Part shown: positions 26,191 to 36,145 of the stretch, in pieces
Layout of the letters: every line of letters begins with the position of its first letter
Position numbering within the stretch: position 1 is the stretch's first letter
Assembly (NCBI GenBank): GCA_964389925.1
Contig: CAYMGE010000013.1
Span: 1-64,000, forward strand
DNA: 64,000 nucleotides
Source: CALECP01 sp964389925
GTDB taxonomy: Bacteria; Chloroflexota; Anaerolineae; Promineifilales; Promineifilaceae
Direction: 5' to 3'
Position numbers and translations under genes: made by a program
The notes under the pieces: model-generated
Databases searched by the model: none
Told to the model about the DNA's origin: nothing
The model's input: the letters and a program-made list of their open reading frames with translations, nothing else

Positions 26191-29100
26191 ATGAATATCG
26201 TCAACTTTTTACAAGAGCTATCGGCAAAGGGGATCGGTCTCGCGCTGGCTGGCGACCAACTGCAACTGGACGCGCCGCGCTCCGCATTGACAAACGGGGT
26301 CGTTCCCAAAATTCGAGCGCACAAAGAGGAGATTTTGCAGTGGCTCCAACTGCGCCAGTCGGGGATCAGCCCCCTTTCGCACGGGCAGAAAGCGTTGTGG
26401 TATCTCTATCAACTTGCGCCCGACAGTGCCGCCTACAACATCGTCTACTCGGCGCGGCTCCAGCCCGATACCAATCTGGCGCGTCTGCAATCGGCCGCCC
26501 AAGCCCTGCTCGACCGCCACCCCATTTTGCGAACGACCTACCAACTGCAAGCGGGTGAACCTGTGCAGAAGGTTCATCAGCGGATGGCGGTCAATTGGTG
26601 TGTCGAAACGACCGCGATTGATGACGTGTCGGACTGGATTGCGCGTGAGGGAGATTTGCCGTTTGATTTGGCGCACGCATCCCCCATTCGCTTTGCCGCC
26701 TTGCCGCATCCTGATGGGGCTGTGTTTGTGCTGACGGTGCATCATATTGCGGCCGATTTTGTCTCCCTGCAACTGTTGATAAACGAACTCGAAGCCCTCT
26801 ATTGTGGCAACGACCTGCCCACGATTCCGCTCTCGTTTGTCGATTACGTGCGCTGGGAAACCGATCAACTGGCGGAATATGGCACGGCTCAGCTTGCATT
26901 CTGGCGCGACCAGTTGCGCGACGCACCCGCCTTGCTCGAACTGCCGACCGACCGACCGCGCCCACCAATGCAGACGTTCGAGGGCGCAACCCACACTTTC
27001 ACCCTCAGTCAGACGTTGACCGATCAGCTCAAGCAGACGGCGCGGCAGTCGGGCGTGACCCCTTACGTGTTGCTGTTGACCGCATTTCAAACGCTGTTGC
27101 ATCGCTATGCGGGTGCGGAAGAAGTGGTCATCGGGTCGCCGATGGAGAGCCGCGAACTGGACGGGACGGGCAACACCGTTGGATACTTCGCCAATCCCGT
27201 CGTCTTGCGTGCCAACTTTGCCGACGACCCCACGTTTGCTGAGTTGCTCGCACGCAATCGCCAAACTGTCCTCGACGCGCTCAAGAATCGCACCTATCCG
27301 TTTGCCGAACTGGTCAAACAGCTTCGACCCCAGCGCGACCCCAGCTACTCGCCCATCTTTCAGGCGATGTTCCTCTGGGATCAGACGCGAGGTGAAAAGG
27401 GAACGAGTGCGCTCTATGCCGAATCGCTTGAGGCGGGGCAACGGGGCGCAGATTTTGACCTCAATTTGACGATTGTGGATGAGGGAGAGGCGTTGCAGGG
27501 GTTGTTGCAGTACAACACGGCGTTGTTTGACGGGGCGACGGCCGAACGGATGGCAACCCATTTGCAAACGCTGTTGAGCGAGATTGTGAACGATGCGGGG
27601 CGCAGTGTGGCGCAATTGCCGCTGTTGGATTCGGCCGAAACCGCCCAACTCCTCACCACATGGAACGACACCGCCACCGACTACCCGCTCGACATCCCAT
27701 TTGTGCAACTTTTCGCCACGCAAGCGGAGCGCACACCTATCAAAACCGCCGCCGTGTGTGGCGACGAGACAGTGAGTTATGACCAACTCAACCGCCGCGC
27801 CAATCAACTCGCCCACTGGTTGATTGGACAGGGTGTTGCGGCCGAAACGCTCGTCGGCGTACAGCTACACCGCTCACTCGACATGCTCATCGCACTAATC
27901 GCAATCGGCAAGGCGGGTGGGGCGTATGTGCCGCTCGATCCGTCGTTCCCCGCCGACCGCTTGGCGTTCATGCGCGACGATGCGGGACTCCTGCTGACGT
28001 TGACTGACGACAATTGGCCTGATGTCGCCTCATGTAGTGATGAGAACCCGAACGTGTCGCTTGCGGCCGACAATTTAGCCTATGTGATTTACACGTCGGG
28101 TTCGACGGGTCGGCCGAAAGGCGTACAGCTTGAACAGCGCAACTTGACCAACTTTTTGTTGGCGATGCGTGACGGGGTGGGGATTTCAACGGACGACACC
28201 CTTCTCGCCGTTACCACCATCTCCTTCGACATTGCGGGATTGGAACTTTACCTGCCGCTGCTCGTTGGTGGCACGGTCGTCATTGCCGACAAGACGCAGA
28301 GTGGCGACGGCGCATGGCTGGCGCAACGCCTCGACACAGGCGACATCACCGCCATGCAAGCGACCCCCGCGACGTGGCGCATGTTGCTGGCGGCGGGGTG
28401 GGGCGGCAATTCGTCGCTCAAAGCCCTCTGCGGCGGTGAGGCACTGCCCAGCGATTTGGCGCAAGCGTTGTTGCCGCGCTGTGGCGAACTGTGGAACGTC
28501 TACGGCCCGACAGAGACCACCATTTGGTCAACCGCCGTGCGCGTCACCCCCCAACTCGCCGAGCGCAACATCGTCACCATCGGCCGACCCATCGCCAACA
28601 CCCAACTCTACATCCTCGACCCCCACCACCAGCCCGTCCCCGTCGGCATCGCTGGCGAACTGTACATCGGCGGCGCAGGAGTCGCACGCGGCTATCTCAA
28701 TCGCCCTGAACTAACCGCCGAACGCTTTGTAAGCAAGGATGAATTAGGAAGGATGAAGGATGAAGAAGACAGGTCTTTCATCCTTCATCCTTCATCCTTC
28801 ATCCTTGACAACATCCTTTACAAAACTGGCGATTTGTGCCGCTATCTCCCCAACGGCAACATCGAATTTTTCGGCCGAACCGACCACCAAGTCAAGCTAC
28901 GCGGCTTCCGCATCGAGCTAGGCGAAATCGAAGCCGTCCTCACCCAACACGAAGCCATTCAACACGCCGCCGTCATCCTTCGCAACGACCGCCTCATCGC
29001 CTACGTCATCGCTGAAAACGTGACCGATAGTGAGTTACGAGCGTATCTAGCGGCACAATTACCCGACTACATGCTCCCGTCCGCGTATGTGCGGCTGGAC

Positions 29101-32100
29101 GCGCTGCCACTCACGCCGAATGGCAAGGTCAACCGCCGTGCGCTGCCAGAGCCGTCATTTGTGCTGGCTTCGGCCGATTATGTCGCGCCGCGCACGCCGC
29201 TGGAGTCACGGCTGGCGGCCATTTGGCAGACGGTTTTGGACGCGGAGCGCATCGGCATTCACGACGACTTCTTTGCGCTCGGCGGTCATTCACTGCTGGC
29301 GACCCAGCTTGTGGCAACGCTCAGTGAGCGACTGCAATTTGATTTGCGTCTGCGCGACTTGCTTGCCAACCCGACGGTGGCGCAGTTGGCGGGCTGGCTC
29401 GATGCGGCCGAACGCCCCGCCAAAACCGCACTCCCGCCCATCGTCAACGAACCTGACCGACGTTTTGAACCGTTCCCGCTGACCGAAATCCAGCAAGCCT
29501 ACTGGATTGGGCGCGGCGACGGCGTGGCGTTTGGTCAAGTTGGTTCACACGGCTATCTCGAAATGATTTGTCGCGGTCGGGACGCAACGCGCTTTGAGGC
29601 GGCGTGGAACAAGATGATCACCCGCCATGAGATGCTGAGAGCGATTGTGCAGTCTGACGGCAATCAGGTGATTCTCGAATCAGTGCCGCCGTTCCGCTTT
29701 AAGTCAGTTGATGTGATGGGGGAATCGGCCGAATCTGCCCAAGCGACCCTGCAAACGATCCGCGACGAAATGTCCCATCAGGTGCTAGCCGCCGACCGCT
29801 GGCCGCTCTACGACATTCGCGTGACCCATCTTGCCCCCGACTGCTTCCATCTGCACCTCAGCTTTGATCTGCTGATTATGGACTTTGGCAGCATCTTGAT
29901 TTTGACCCGCGAGTGGCTGGCGGTGTACGACGACCTCGACTACGAACTGCCACCGCTGGCTGTCTCATTCCGCGACTATGTGCAGACGCTGCAACAGATC
30001 GCGCAGAGCGACATCTATCTCGAAGCCGCCCGCTACTGGCAAGCCCGTGAACTGCCACCCGCCCCCGATTTGCCAACGATTCCGACCAATCGCACCGCCG
30101 CCTCGACGTTTAAGCGGCGTGAGGCGCGGCTTGCGCCCCAGCGGTGGACGGCGTTGCAGATGCGGGCGCGTCGGGCGGGGCTAACCCCGTCCGCTCTGCT
30201 GATGACCGCCTATGCCGACATTCTCGGCGCGTGGAGCAAGAGCAACCACTTCACGATTGACCTGACGCTGTTCAACCGCTTGCCCGTACACGCACAGGTC
30301 AACGACATCGTTGGCGATTTTACGTCGGTCGTCCTGCTTGAGGTGGACAATCGCCCTGCCGATAGCTTTGTTGAACGCGCCAAACGGCTACAGGCACAGC
30401 TTTGGCGCGATTTGGAACACCGTCACTACAGCGGTGTTAGCGTCATGCGCGACATGGCGCAACGGGCGGGGCGCATTCAGTTGATGCCCGTTGTCTTTAC
30501 GAGCGGCTTGGGGATGGGCGACGCGACGTTTATCAATCGCTTTGGCGAGTTGGTGGACGGCGTGAGCCAAACGCCGCAGGTGTGGCTCGATCATCAGGTG
30601 TTGGAGTTGGATGGAGAGCTGTTGTTTAATTGGGATTCGGCCGAATCGATCTTCCCCGCTGGCCTGCTCGACGATATGTTCGCCGCCTACTGCGAACTGC
30701 TCGGACGACTCGCCACCAGCGACGACGCATGGCAAACGACGCGCCGCGACCTGCTACCCACCCGCCAGCGCGTCCAGCGTGCCGCCGTCAACGACACGTC
30801 CGTTCCCGTCTCTGACCAGTTGATGCACACGCTCTTCACCGACAATCTCGAAAAATATGCCGACAACATCGCCGTCATCGGCGGTGACTGTACGCTGACC
30901 TACCGCGACCTCTACTTACGCGCCAATCACATCGCCCACCAACTGCGCCAGATGGGAGCCAAACCCAACCAGATGGTCGCCGTCGTGATGGAGAAGGGAT
31001 GGGAGCAGGTCGTGGCGACGATGGGTATTCTCATGTCAGGCGCGGCGTATTTGCCGATTGACCCCCAACTGCCCGACGAACGCCGCCAATATCTGATGGA
31101 GCAGGGGGGAACGACTATCGGGCTAACCCAATCGTGGCTGGACGAGTCGCTGACGTGGCCGCGAGAGATGCGCCGCTTGACCATCGACACGCAAGCCGTC
31201 ATCGAAACGCCGCCGCTCGACGTGGTGCAGACGGTTGATGACATCGCCTACATCATCTACACATCGGGTTCGACGGGGTTGCCAAAAGGGGTTGTGATCG
31301 ACCATCGCGGCGCGGTCAACACGATTTTGGACATCAATCGCCGCTTTGACGTGACGGACAAAGACAGTGTACTGGCACTCTCTGCGCTCAACTTCGATTT
31401 GTCGGTGTGGGACATTTTTGGACTGCTGGCGGTGGGCGGCACAATCGTCATGCCTGATCCAGCGGGACGGCGCGACCCCGCCCACTGGATCAGCTTAATG
31501 GAACAGTACGGCGTGACGCTCTGGAACACCGTTCCCGCGCTGATGCAGATGTTGGTCGAGTATTTGTCCGTTCGGCCGAATCTCACCCCGCCAACCCTGC
31601 GCCTCGTCATGATGAGCGGCGACTGGATTCCCGTCGATCTGCCCGACCGCATCAAGCAGATGTGGCACGGCATCGACGTGTTCAGTCTGGGCGGCGCGAC
31701 AGAGGCTTCCATCTGGTCAATTTACTATCCGATTGAGGACGTTGACCCAGAGTGGAGCAGTATTCCGTATGGTCGGCCGATGGACAACCAAACTTTCCAC
31801 GTTTTGAACGACCAGATGGAACCATGCCCGACGTGGGTTCCCGGCCAACTCTACATCGGCGGCATCGGCGTTGCGCTCGAATATTGGCGCAATCCAGAGA
31901 AAACCGCGTCGAGCTTCATCATCCATCCGCACACGGGCGACCGCCTCTACCGCACGGGCGACTTAGGCCGCTATCTGCCCGATGGCAACATCGAATTTTT
32001 GGGGCGCGAAGATTTTCAGGTCAAGGTGCGCGGACACCGTATTGAGCTAGGCGAAATTGAAGCGAACCTGTTGCAACATGAGGCGGTGCGTGAGGTGGTC

Positions 32101-33222
32101 GTCACGGCGCACGGCGAGCGATCACAAAAGCAGTTGGTCGCCTATGTGGTGTGTGAGACGGAATCGGCCGAACCCAGCCGCGCCTTGCGCGACGATGCCG
32201 ACGTGCGAATTGCGCTCAGTGAGCCAGCCGATCCCGCGACGGGGTTGACTCTCTCACGCACATTTTCGGCCGAACCCCCCACCTTTGAGCAGATCAGCCT
32301 GCTTCTTAGCACACTTCGCCAACCCGCCGCCTACCCATCGCTCGAATCGCGCTACCCCGTACAGGCGTATCTCTATCTGAAACCCGACACCATCGCAGGG
32401 GTTGAAGGTGGCTTCTACTACTATCATCCCGTCGAACACGAACTGCTCTACGTTGGTGCTGGCAACATGGAGACCCTGCACGACCACAAGGAGTGGTCGC
32501 TGTTGGAGCGCGGCACGTTTGCGCTCTACTTGGTGGGGGCGTTGGATGCGATTCGGCCGAAAGTTGGCAATGCCGCCCGTGATCTCTGTCTCATCGAAGC
32601 GGGTCACATCGGGCAACTCCTGCTGACCGCCGCCCAGACGCAAAACCTCGCCCTCACGCCGCTCCATCTCTTTGACGCAACCCCCCTCACCGCCCAAATC
32701 GGCTTGAACGGCAGTCACGCCGCCCTCTACAGCTTCATCGGCGGCAGTCAGCCTGACCAGCCGGCCGACAGTTCACTCGAAACGCAGTTGCGCCACCACC
32801 TCACCAACAAACTGCCCAACTACATGATTCCGAGCGCGTTTGTCCTGCTCGACACCCTGCCGCTGACCGCCAACGGCAAAATCAACCGCCGCGCCCTGCC
32901 CGACCCGACCGCCCTGCTCGAAGGGCGCGAACTTGTGGATGAGGAGCAAAGCGAGCTTGAGGTGCAGATTATCGGCATTTGGCGCGACCTACTCGGCACC
33001 ACGGCGAGCGTGCGCGACAACTTCTTTGAACTCGGCGGCGACTCGCTATTGGCAACGCGCTTTGTCTCCCAGCTTCGCACCCTGTTCGGCCTCGACTACC
33101 CGCTCGATCAATTCTTTGAAACGCCCATCGTCCGCACCGTCGCCAGCTATATCGAGACAATTCAGTGGGCAACTGAGGCGGATGATTGGATCGATGAGGA
33201 TGAGGAAGAACTCGTCTTTTAG
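26191..33222 (+). CDS. NRPS1: TubC-C-A-PCP-Cy-A(Ox)-PCP
   Basis: A 2343-residue two-module synthetase. Order: N-terminal TubC docking domain (1-55); condensation domain with HHIAADF (H184-D189); adenylation 1 (about 500-1000; TSGSTGRPKG near 635); carrier S1034 in GGHS; heterocyclisation domain with D1226-x4-D1231 instead of HHxxxDG; adenylation 2 (TSGSTGLPKG near 1691); an oxidase (McbC/SagB-like, FMN type) inserted between A8 and A10 at about 2030-2190; carrier S2285 in GGDS. My reading of the A2 pocket is close to the known cysteine code DLYNLSLIW (W for Y, M for L), so a thiazole is predicted. The A1 code (about DILQACVIW) is unassigned. ATG at 26191 follows AAGGA; the longer upstream frame reads through the previous gene. 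A repeat is inserted in A1 (848-872). Confidence 0.93.
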   Translation: MNIVNFLQELSAKGIGLALAGDQLQLDAPRSALTNGVVPKIRAHKEEILQWLQLRQSGISPLSHGQKALWYLYQLAPDSAAYNIVYSARLQPDTNLARLQSAAQALLDRHPILRTTYQLQAGEPVQKVHQRMAVNWCVETTAIDDVSDWIAREGDLPFDLAHASPIRFAALPHPDGAVFVLTVHHIAADFVSLQLLINELEALYCGNDLPTIPLSFVDYVRWETDQLAEYGTAQLAFWRDQLRDAPALLELPTDRPRPPMQTFEGATHTFTLSQTLTDQLKQTARQSGVTPYVLLLTAFQTLLHRYAGAEEVVIGSPMESRELDGTGNTVGYFANPVVLRANFADDPTFAELLARNRQTVLDALKNRTYPFAELVKQLRPQRDPSYSPIFQAMFLWDQTRGEKGTSALYAESLEAGQRGADFDLNLTIVDEGEALQGLLQYNTALFDGATAERMATHLQTLLSEIVNDAGRSVAQLPLLDSAETAQLLTTWNDTATDYPLDIPFVQLFATQAERTPIKTAAVCGDETVSYDQLNRRANQLAHWLIGQGVAAETLVGVQLHRSLDMLIALIAIGKAGGAYVPLDPSFPADRLAFMRDDAGLLLTLTDDNWPDVASCSDENPNVSLAADNLAYVIYTSGSTGRPKGVQLEQRNLTNFLLAMRDGVGISTDDTLLAVTTISFDIAGLELYLPLLVGGTVVIADKTQSGDGAWLAQRLDTGDITAMQATPATWRMLLAAGWGGNSSLKALCGGEALPSDLAQALLPRCGELWNVYGPTETTIWSTAVRVTPQLAERNIVTIGRPIANTQLYILDPHHQPVPVGIAGELYIGGAGVARGYLNRPELTAERFVSKDELGRMKDEEDRSFILHPSSFILDNILYKTGDLCRYLPNGNIEFFGRTDHQVKLRGFRIELGEIEAVLTQHEAIQHAAVILRNDRLIAYVIAENVTDSELRAYLAAQLPDYMLPSAYVRLDALPLTPNGKVNRRALPEPSFVLASADYVAPRTPLESRLAAIWQTVLDAERIGIHDDFFALGGHSLLATQLVATLSERLQFDLRLRDLLANPTVAQLAGWLDAAERPAKTALPPIVNEPDRRFEPFPLTEIQQAYWIGRGDGVAFGQVGSHGYLEMICRGRDATRFEAAWNKMITRHEMLRAIVQSDGNQVILESVPPFRFKSVDVMGESAESAQATLQTIRDEMSHQVLAADRWPLYDIRVTHLAPDCFHLHLSFDLLIMDFGSILILTREWLAVYDDLDYELPPLAVSFRDYVQTLQQIAQSDIYLEAARYWQARELPPAPDLPTIPTNRTAASTFKRREARLAPQRWTALQMRARRAGLTPSALLMTAYADILGAWSKSNHFTIDLTLFNRLPVHAQVNDIVGDFTSVVLLEVDNRPADSFVERAKRLQAQLWRDLEHRHYSGVSVMRDMAQRAGRIQLMPVVFTSGLGMGDATFINRFGELVDGVSQTPQVWLDHQVLELDGELLFNWDSAESIFPAGLLDDMFAAYCELLGRLATSDDAWQTTRRDLLPTRQRVQRAAVNDTSVPVSDQLMHTLFTDNLEKYADNIAVIGGDCTLTYRDLYLRANHIAHQLRQMGAKPNQMVAVVMEKGWEQVVATMGILMSGAAYLPIDPQLPDERRQYLMEQGGTTIGLTQSWLDESLTWPREMRRLTIDTQAVIETPPLDVVQTVDDIAYIIYTSGSTGLPKGVVIDHRGAVNTILDINRRFDVTDKDSVLALSALNFDLSVWDIFGLLAVGGTIVMPDPAGRRDPAHWISLMEQYGVTLWNTVPALMQMLVEYLSVRPNLTPPTLRLVMMSGDWIPVDLPDRIKQMWHGIDVFSLGGATEASIWSIYYPIEDVDPEWSSIPYGRPMDNQTFHVLNDQMEPCPTWVPGQLYIGGIGVALEYWRNPEKTASSFIIHPHTGDRLYRTGDLGRYLPDGNIEFLGREDFQVKVRGHRIELGEIEANLLQHEAVREVVVTAHGERSQKQLVAYVVCETESAEPSRALRDDADVRIALSEPADPATGLTLSRTFSAEPPTFEQISLLLSTLRQPAAYPSLESRYPVQAYLYLKPDTIAGVEGGFYYYHPVEHELLYVGAGNMETLHDHKEWSLLERGTFALYLVGALDAIRPKVGNAARDLCLIEAGHIGQLLLTAAQTQNLALTPLHLFDATPLTAQIGLNGSHAALYSFIGGSQPDQPADSSLETQLRHHLTNKLPNYMIPSAFVLLDTLPLTANGKINRRALPDPTALLEGRELVDEEQSELEVQIIGIWRDLLGTTASVRDNFFELGGDSLLATRFVSQLRTLFGLDYPLDQFFETPIVRTVASYIETIQWATEADDWIDEDEEELVF
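28734..28806. repeat. In-frame palindromic repeat in NRPS1 A1
   Basis: Units of AAGGATGA on the left face TCATCCTT units on the right, with a short spacer around ACAGGTC. It is read in frame and adds about 24 residues (including RSFILHPSSFIL) between core motifs A6 and A7, where other A domains are contiguous. Two nearly identical copies lie at 38788 and 46068. Confidence 0.9.
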
Positions 33223-33227
33223 GCGGG

Positions 33228-33316
33228 TAGTTGCTGGTTGCTGGTTGCTAGTGGCTAGTAAGAAAGGCTTTCCCTTCGAGAAATGCTCTTACTAGCCACT
33301 AGCCACTAGCCACTTA
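33228..33316. repeat. Intergenic inverted repeat of CTAGTGGCTAG type
   Basis: Between NRPS1 and the first P450, tandem GTTGCTGGTT/TAGTGGCTAGTAAGA units face TCTTACTAGCCACTA and further TAGCCAC units. The long imperfect hairpin separates two genes that otherwise look co-directional. It resembles the other small dispersed repeats of this window but has a different unit. Confidence 0.75.
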
Positions 33317-33320
33317 AACC

Positions 33321-34718
33321 ATGACACCTTCACTAAACCACCCCCCAACCGTTCGCTCCAAAAAGTTTGGCGGGCTGTCGGCAATGATGCGGGATGATTT
33401 GATCGGCACGCTCGACAAAATTTGGCGCAAGCATGGCGACATCGTGCGCTTGCGCTACAGCCCCACATTTCACAGCTATCTGATCGTCCACCCCGACCAC
33501 ATGCGCCATGTGATGCAGACGAACAGCTATAACTACACGCGGATGCCGACCCCGATGGGACACGTCATGCGTCTGCTCGTTGGCAATGGACTGCTGATGA
33601 GCGACGGGGCGTTTTGGCTGCGGCAACGACGCTTGGCACAGCCCGCTTTTCATCGCAAGCGGATCGCGGAATTCGGCCGAATTATGACCACCGCCACCGT
33701 CAACATGCTCGATGGCTGGCATGAAGGCATGTCCATCGACATGGAAGCCGAAATGAAGCGGCTCACGCTTGAAATCGTCGGCAAGGCGTTACTCAGCATC
33801 GATCTCGGCGAACGCTCCCAACAGGTCGATCATGCCCTGCGCTATTTTGGGCGCGACATCGTGGACGTTGCCCTCTCGCCAGCGGGCTATCACGCCATCA
33901 ACGACCCCGATCTGCCCGCAACGCGCCGCATCAACGGTCTCGTCGCCGAACTCGATGAGATCGTCGAATACGTGATTGCCGAACGGCGCAAAGACCCCGA
34001 CACCGATCACGGTGATTTGCTGTCGATGTTTATGCAAGCGGTCGATGAGGAGAGCGGCGCGAGTATGGACGACCAGCAGTTGCGTGATGAGCTGATGTCC
34101 ACTATCGTCGCGGGGCATGAAACGTCGGCAACGGCGTTGACGTGGATTTTCTACCAGTTGACCCAATATCCCGAAGTCTATTTGAAGCTCAAGAACGAGA
34201 TCGACACGGTGTTGGACGGGCGCGTGCCGACGATGGCCGACTATCGCAACCTGCAATACACGCAGTGCGTCATCAACGAGACGATGCGGCTCTTTCCACC
34301 CGCCTACTCTGTTTCGCGCTATGTGCAGGAAGCGGACAAAATCGGCGGCTACGACATCGAGGCGGGAACGACGCTGACGCTCGGCTTCTACTTCCTGCAC
34401 CGTCACCCCGACTTTTGGGAGAACCCCGAACGGTACGACCCTGACCGCTTTTCGGCCGAACGCAGCAAAAACCGCCACCGTCACGCCTTTTTACCGTTCG
34501 GCACGGGGCCGCGCCAATGTATCGGCAACACCTTCTCGATGACAGAGTTAACGCTCGTCGTGGCGACGATGATACAGCGGTTTCGCTATGAACTCGCGGC
34601 TGGCTACGTCGCCACCAAAGACCCCCACATCGCCTTGGGCATTGCCAACGGCTTGCCCATGCAAATTGCGCCGCTGACCGAAGATGTCAACAGCGACTAC
34701 GCCACCTTCTTAATCTGA
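33321..34718 (+). CDS. Cytochrome P450 (tailoring), copy 1
   Basis: A 465-residue P450. The haem ligand is C400 in FGTGPRQCIG, the oxygen-activating I-helix motif AGHETSA starts at 264, and the K-helix ExxR is E320-x-x-R323. No membrane anchor is seen, so it is a soluble bacterial type needing separate redox partners, none of which is nearby. It likely hydroxylates or oxidises the NRPS/PKS product or a bound intermediate. The next gene is a close paralogue and the two overlap by 1 base (TGATG), so they arose by tandem duplication and are translated together. ATG at 33321 follows a repeat-rich spacer. Confidence 0.92.
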   Translation: MTPSLNHPPTVRSKKFGGLSAMMRDDLIGTLDKIWRKHGDIVRLRYSPTFHSYLIVHPDHMRHVMQTNSYNYTRMPTPMGHVMRLLVGNGLLMSDGAFWLRQRRLAQPAFHRKRIAEFGRIMTTATVNMLDGWHEGMSIDMEAEMKRLTLEIVGKALLSIDLGERSQQVDHALRYFGRDIVDVALSPAGYHAINDPDLPATRRINGLVAELDEIVEYVIAERRKDPDTDHGDLLSMFMQAVDEESGASMDDQQLRDELMSTIVAGHETSATALTWIFYQLTQYPEVYLKLKNEIDTVLDGRVPTMADYRNLQYTQCVINETMRLFPPAYSVSRYVQEADKIGGYDIEAGTTLTLGFYFLHRHPDFWENPERYDPDRFSAERSKNRHRHAFLPFGTGPRQCIGNTFSMTELTLVVATMIQRFRYELAAGYVATKDPHIALGIANGLPMQIAPLTEDVNSDYATFLI

Positions 34719-36145
34719 TGATTGCAACCTTACCTGAAGAAAAAACTGAGCTAGAAGAAACAACTGAATTGAACCTGCCGCCGACGGCTGGCTCTGAAAA
34801 GATGGGCGGCCTCTCCGCGATGATGCGCGAAGATTTGTTGGGGACGCTCAAGACACTCTGGCACGAACACGGCGACATCGTGCGCTTGCGCTACAGCGAC
34901 ACGTTTTACGGCTGTATGGTCGTGCATCCCGACCACTTTCGCCACATCATGCAGCTCAACAACCGCAACTATGACAAAATGCCCACGCCGATGAACATCG
35001 TCATTCGGCTGTTGGTTGGCAACGGATTGTTGACGAGCGATGGGGATTTCTGGTTGCGCCAACGACGCTTGGCACAGCCCGCTTTTCATCGGAAGCGGAT
35101 TGCGGAATTCGGCCGAATCATGACCACCGCCACCGTGAAAATGCTCGAAACGTGGGAAGTTAGTCAAAAGCGCGACCTGCAAGCCGAAATGAAGCGACTC
35201 ACGCTCGAAATCGTCGGCAAAACGCTGTTGAGCATGGATTTGACGCATGAATCCTATCGAATTGACGAGGCAGTGAAGGGGGTCGGCCGCGACCTGATCG
35301 ACATCGCCCTCTCCCCCGCTGGCATCCACACCGTCACCGACCCCGATCTGCCATCAATGCGCCGCATCAACAACCTCGTCTCGCAACTCGATGAAATCAT
35401 CGAATTTGTCGTCTCAGAACGGCGCAAGGCGGAAGATGTCGATCACGGCGATCTGCTCTCGATGCTGATGATGGCGGTCGATGAAGAGACGGGCGCACGC
35501 ATGGACGACCAGCAGTTGCGCGACGAACTGATGACGATGATCGTGGCGGGGCATGAAACATCGGCGCAAACGCTGACGTGGATGTTCTACTGTCTGCACA
35601 ACAACCCCGATGTCTACCAGCGACTGATCGCTGAACTGGACGACGTGCTGGGCGGACGCGCCGCGACGATGGACGACTACCGCAACCTGATCTACACGCA
35701 AAACGTCGTGCAGGAGACCCTGCGCTTCTATCCGCCGGGCTACTCCTTCACGCGCTACTGCAAAGATTGGGACGAGATCGACGGCTACGACATCGAACCC
35801 GGCACGGCGATGACGCTCGCTTCCTACTATCTACATCGCCATCCCGACTTCTGGGAAGAACCAGAGCGTTTTGACCCCGACCGCTTTTTGCCCGACCGTG
35901 CCAAAAAGCGCAATCGCTACGCCTACCTGCCGTTTGGCACGGGGCCGCGTCAATGTATCGGCAACATCTTTTCGATGGCGGAGATGGTGCTGATTACGGC
36001 GACGATGCTGCAACGCTTCCGCTATGAGGTAGAGTCGGGCTACATCGCCGTTGAGGAGCCGCACGTTGTATTGGCGATTCGGGACGGCCTGCCCGTGACG
36101 CTCAAATCGCTAGAAGCGGACGACGAGACTTCCCTATTTATCTAA
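34718..36145 (+). CDS. Cytochrome P450 (tailoring), copy 2
   Basis: A 475-residue paralogue of the preceding P450, sharing long identical stretches such as WLRQRRLAQPAFHRKRIAEF. Haem ligand C413 in FGTGPRQCIG, I-helix AGHETSAQTLTW and ExxR (ETLR) are intact, so both copies should be active. The extra acidic N-terminus (about 20 residues) is not in copy 1. It overlaps NRPS2 by 1 base at its stop. Two similar but distinct P450s suggest two oxidation steps or different sites on one product. Confidence 0.92.
   Translation: MIATLPEEKTELEETTELNLPPTAGSEKMGGLSAMMREDLLGTLKTLWHEHGDIVRLRYSDTFYGCMVVHPDHFRHIMQLNNRNYDKMPTPMNIVIRLLVGNGLLTSDGDFWLRQRRLAQPAFHRKRIAEFGRIMTTATVKMLETWEVSQKRDLQAEMKRLTLEIVGKTLLSMDLTHESYRIDEAVKGVGRDLIDIALSPAGIHTVTDPDLPSMRRINNLVSQLDEIIEFVVSERRKAEDVDHGDLLSMLMMAVDEETGARMDDQQLRDELMTMIVAGHETSAQTLTWMFYCLHNNPDVYQRLIAELDDVLGGRAATMDDYRNLIYTQNVVQETLRFYPPGYSFTRYCKDWDEIDGYDIEPGTAMTLASYYLHRHPDFWEEPERFDPDRFLPDRAKKRNRYAYLPFGTGPRQCIGNIFSMAEMVLITATMLQRFRYEVESGYIAVEEPHVVLAIRDGLPVTLKSLEADDETSLFI

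Noticed and set aside
26218..27816. 532-codon open frame on the minus strand
   Set aside because: It lies antisense to conserved C and A domains of NRPS1, has no recognisable domain and no ribosome site; long antisense frames are common in this GC-rich codon use.
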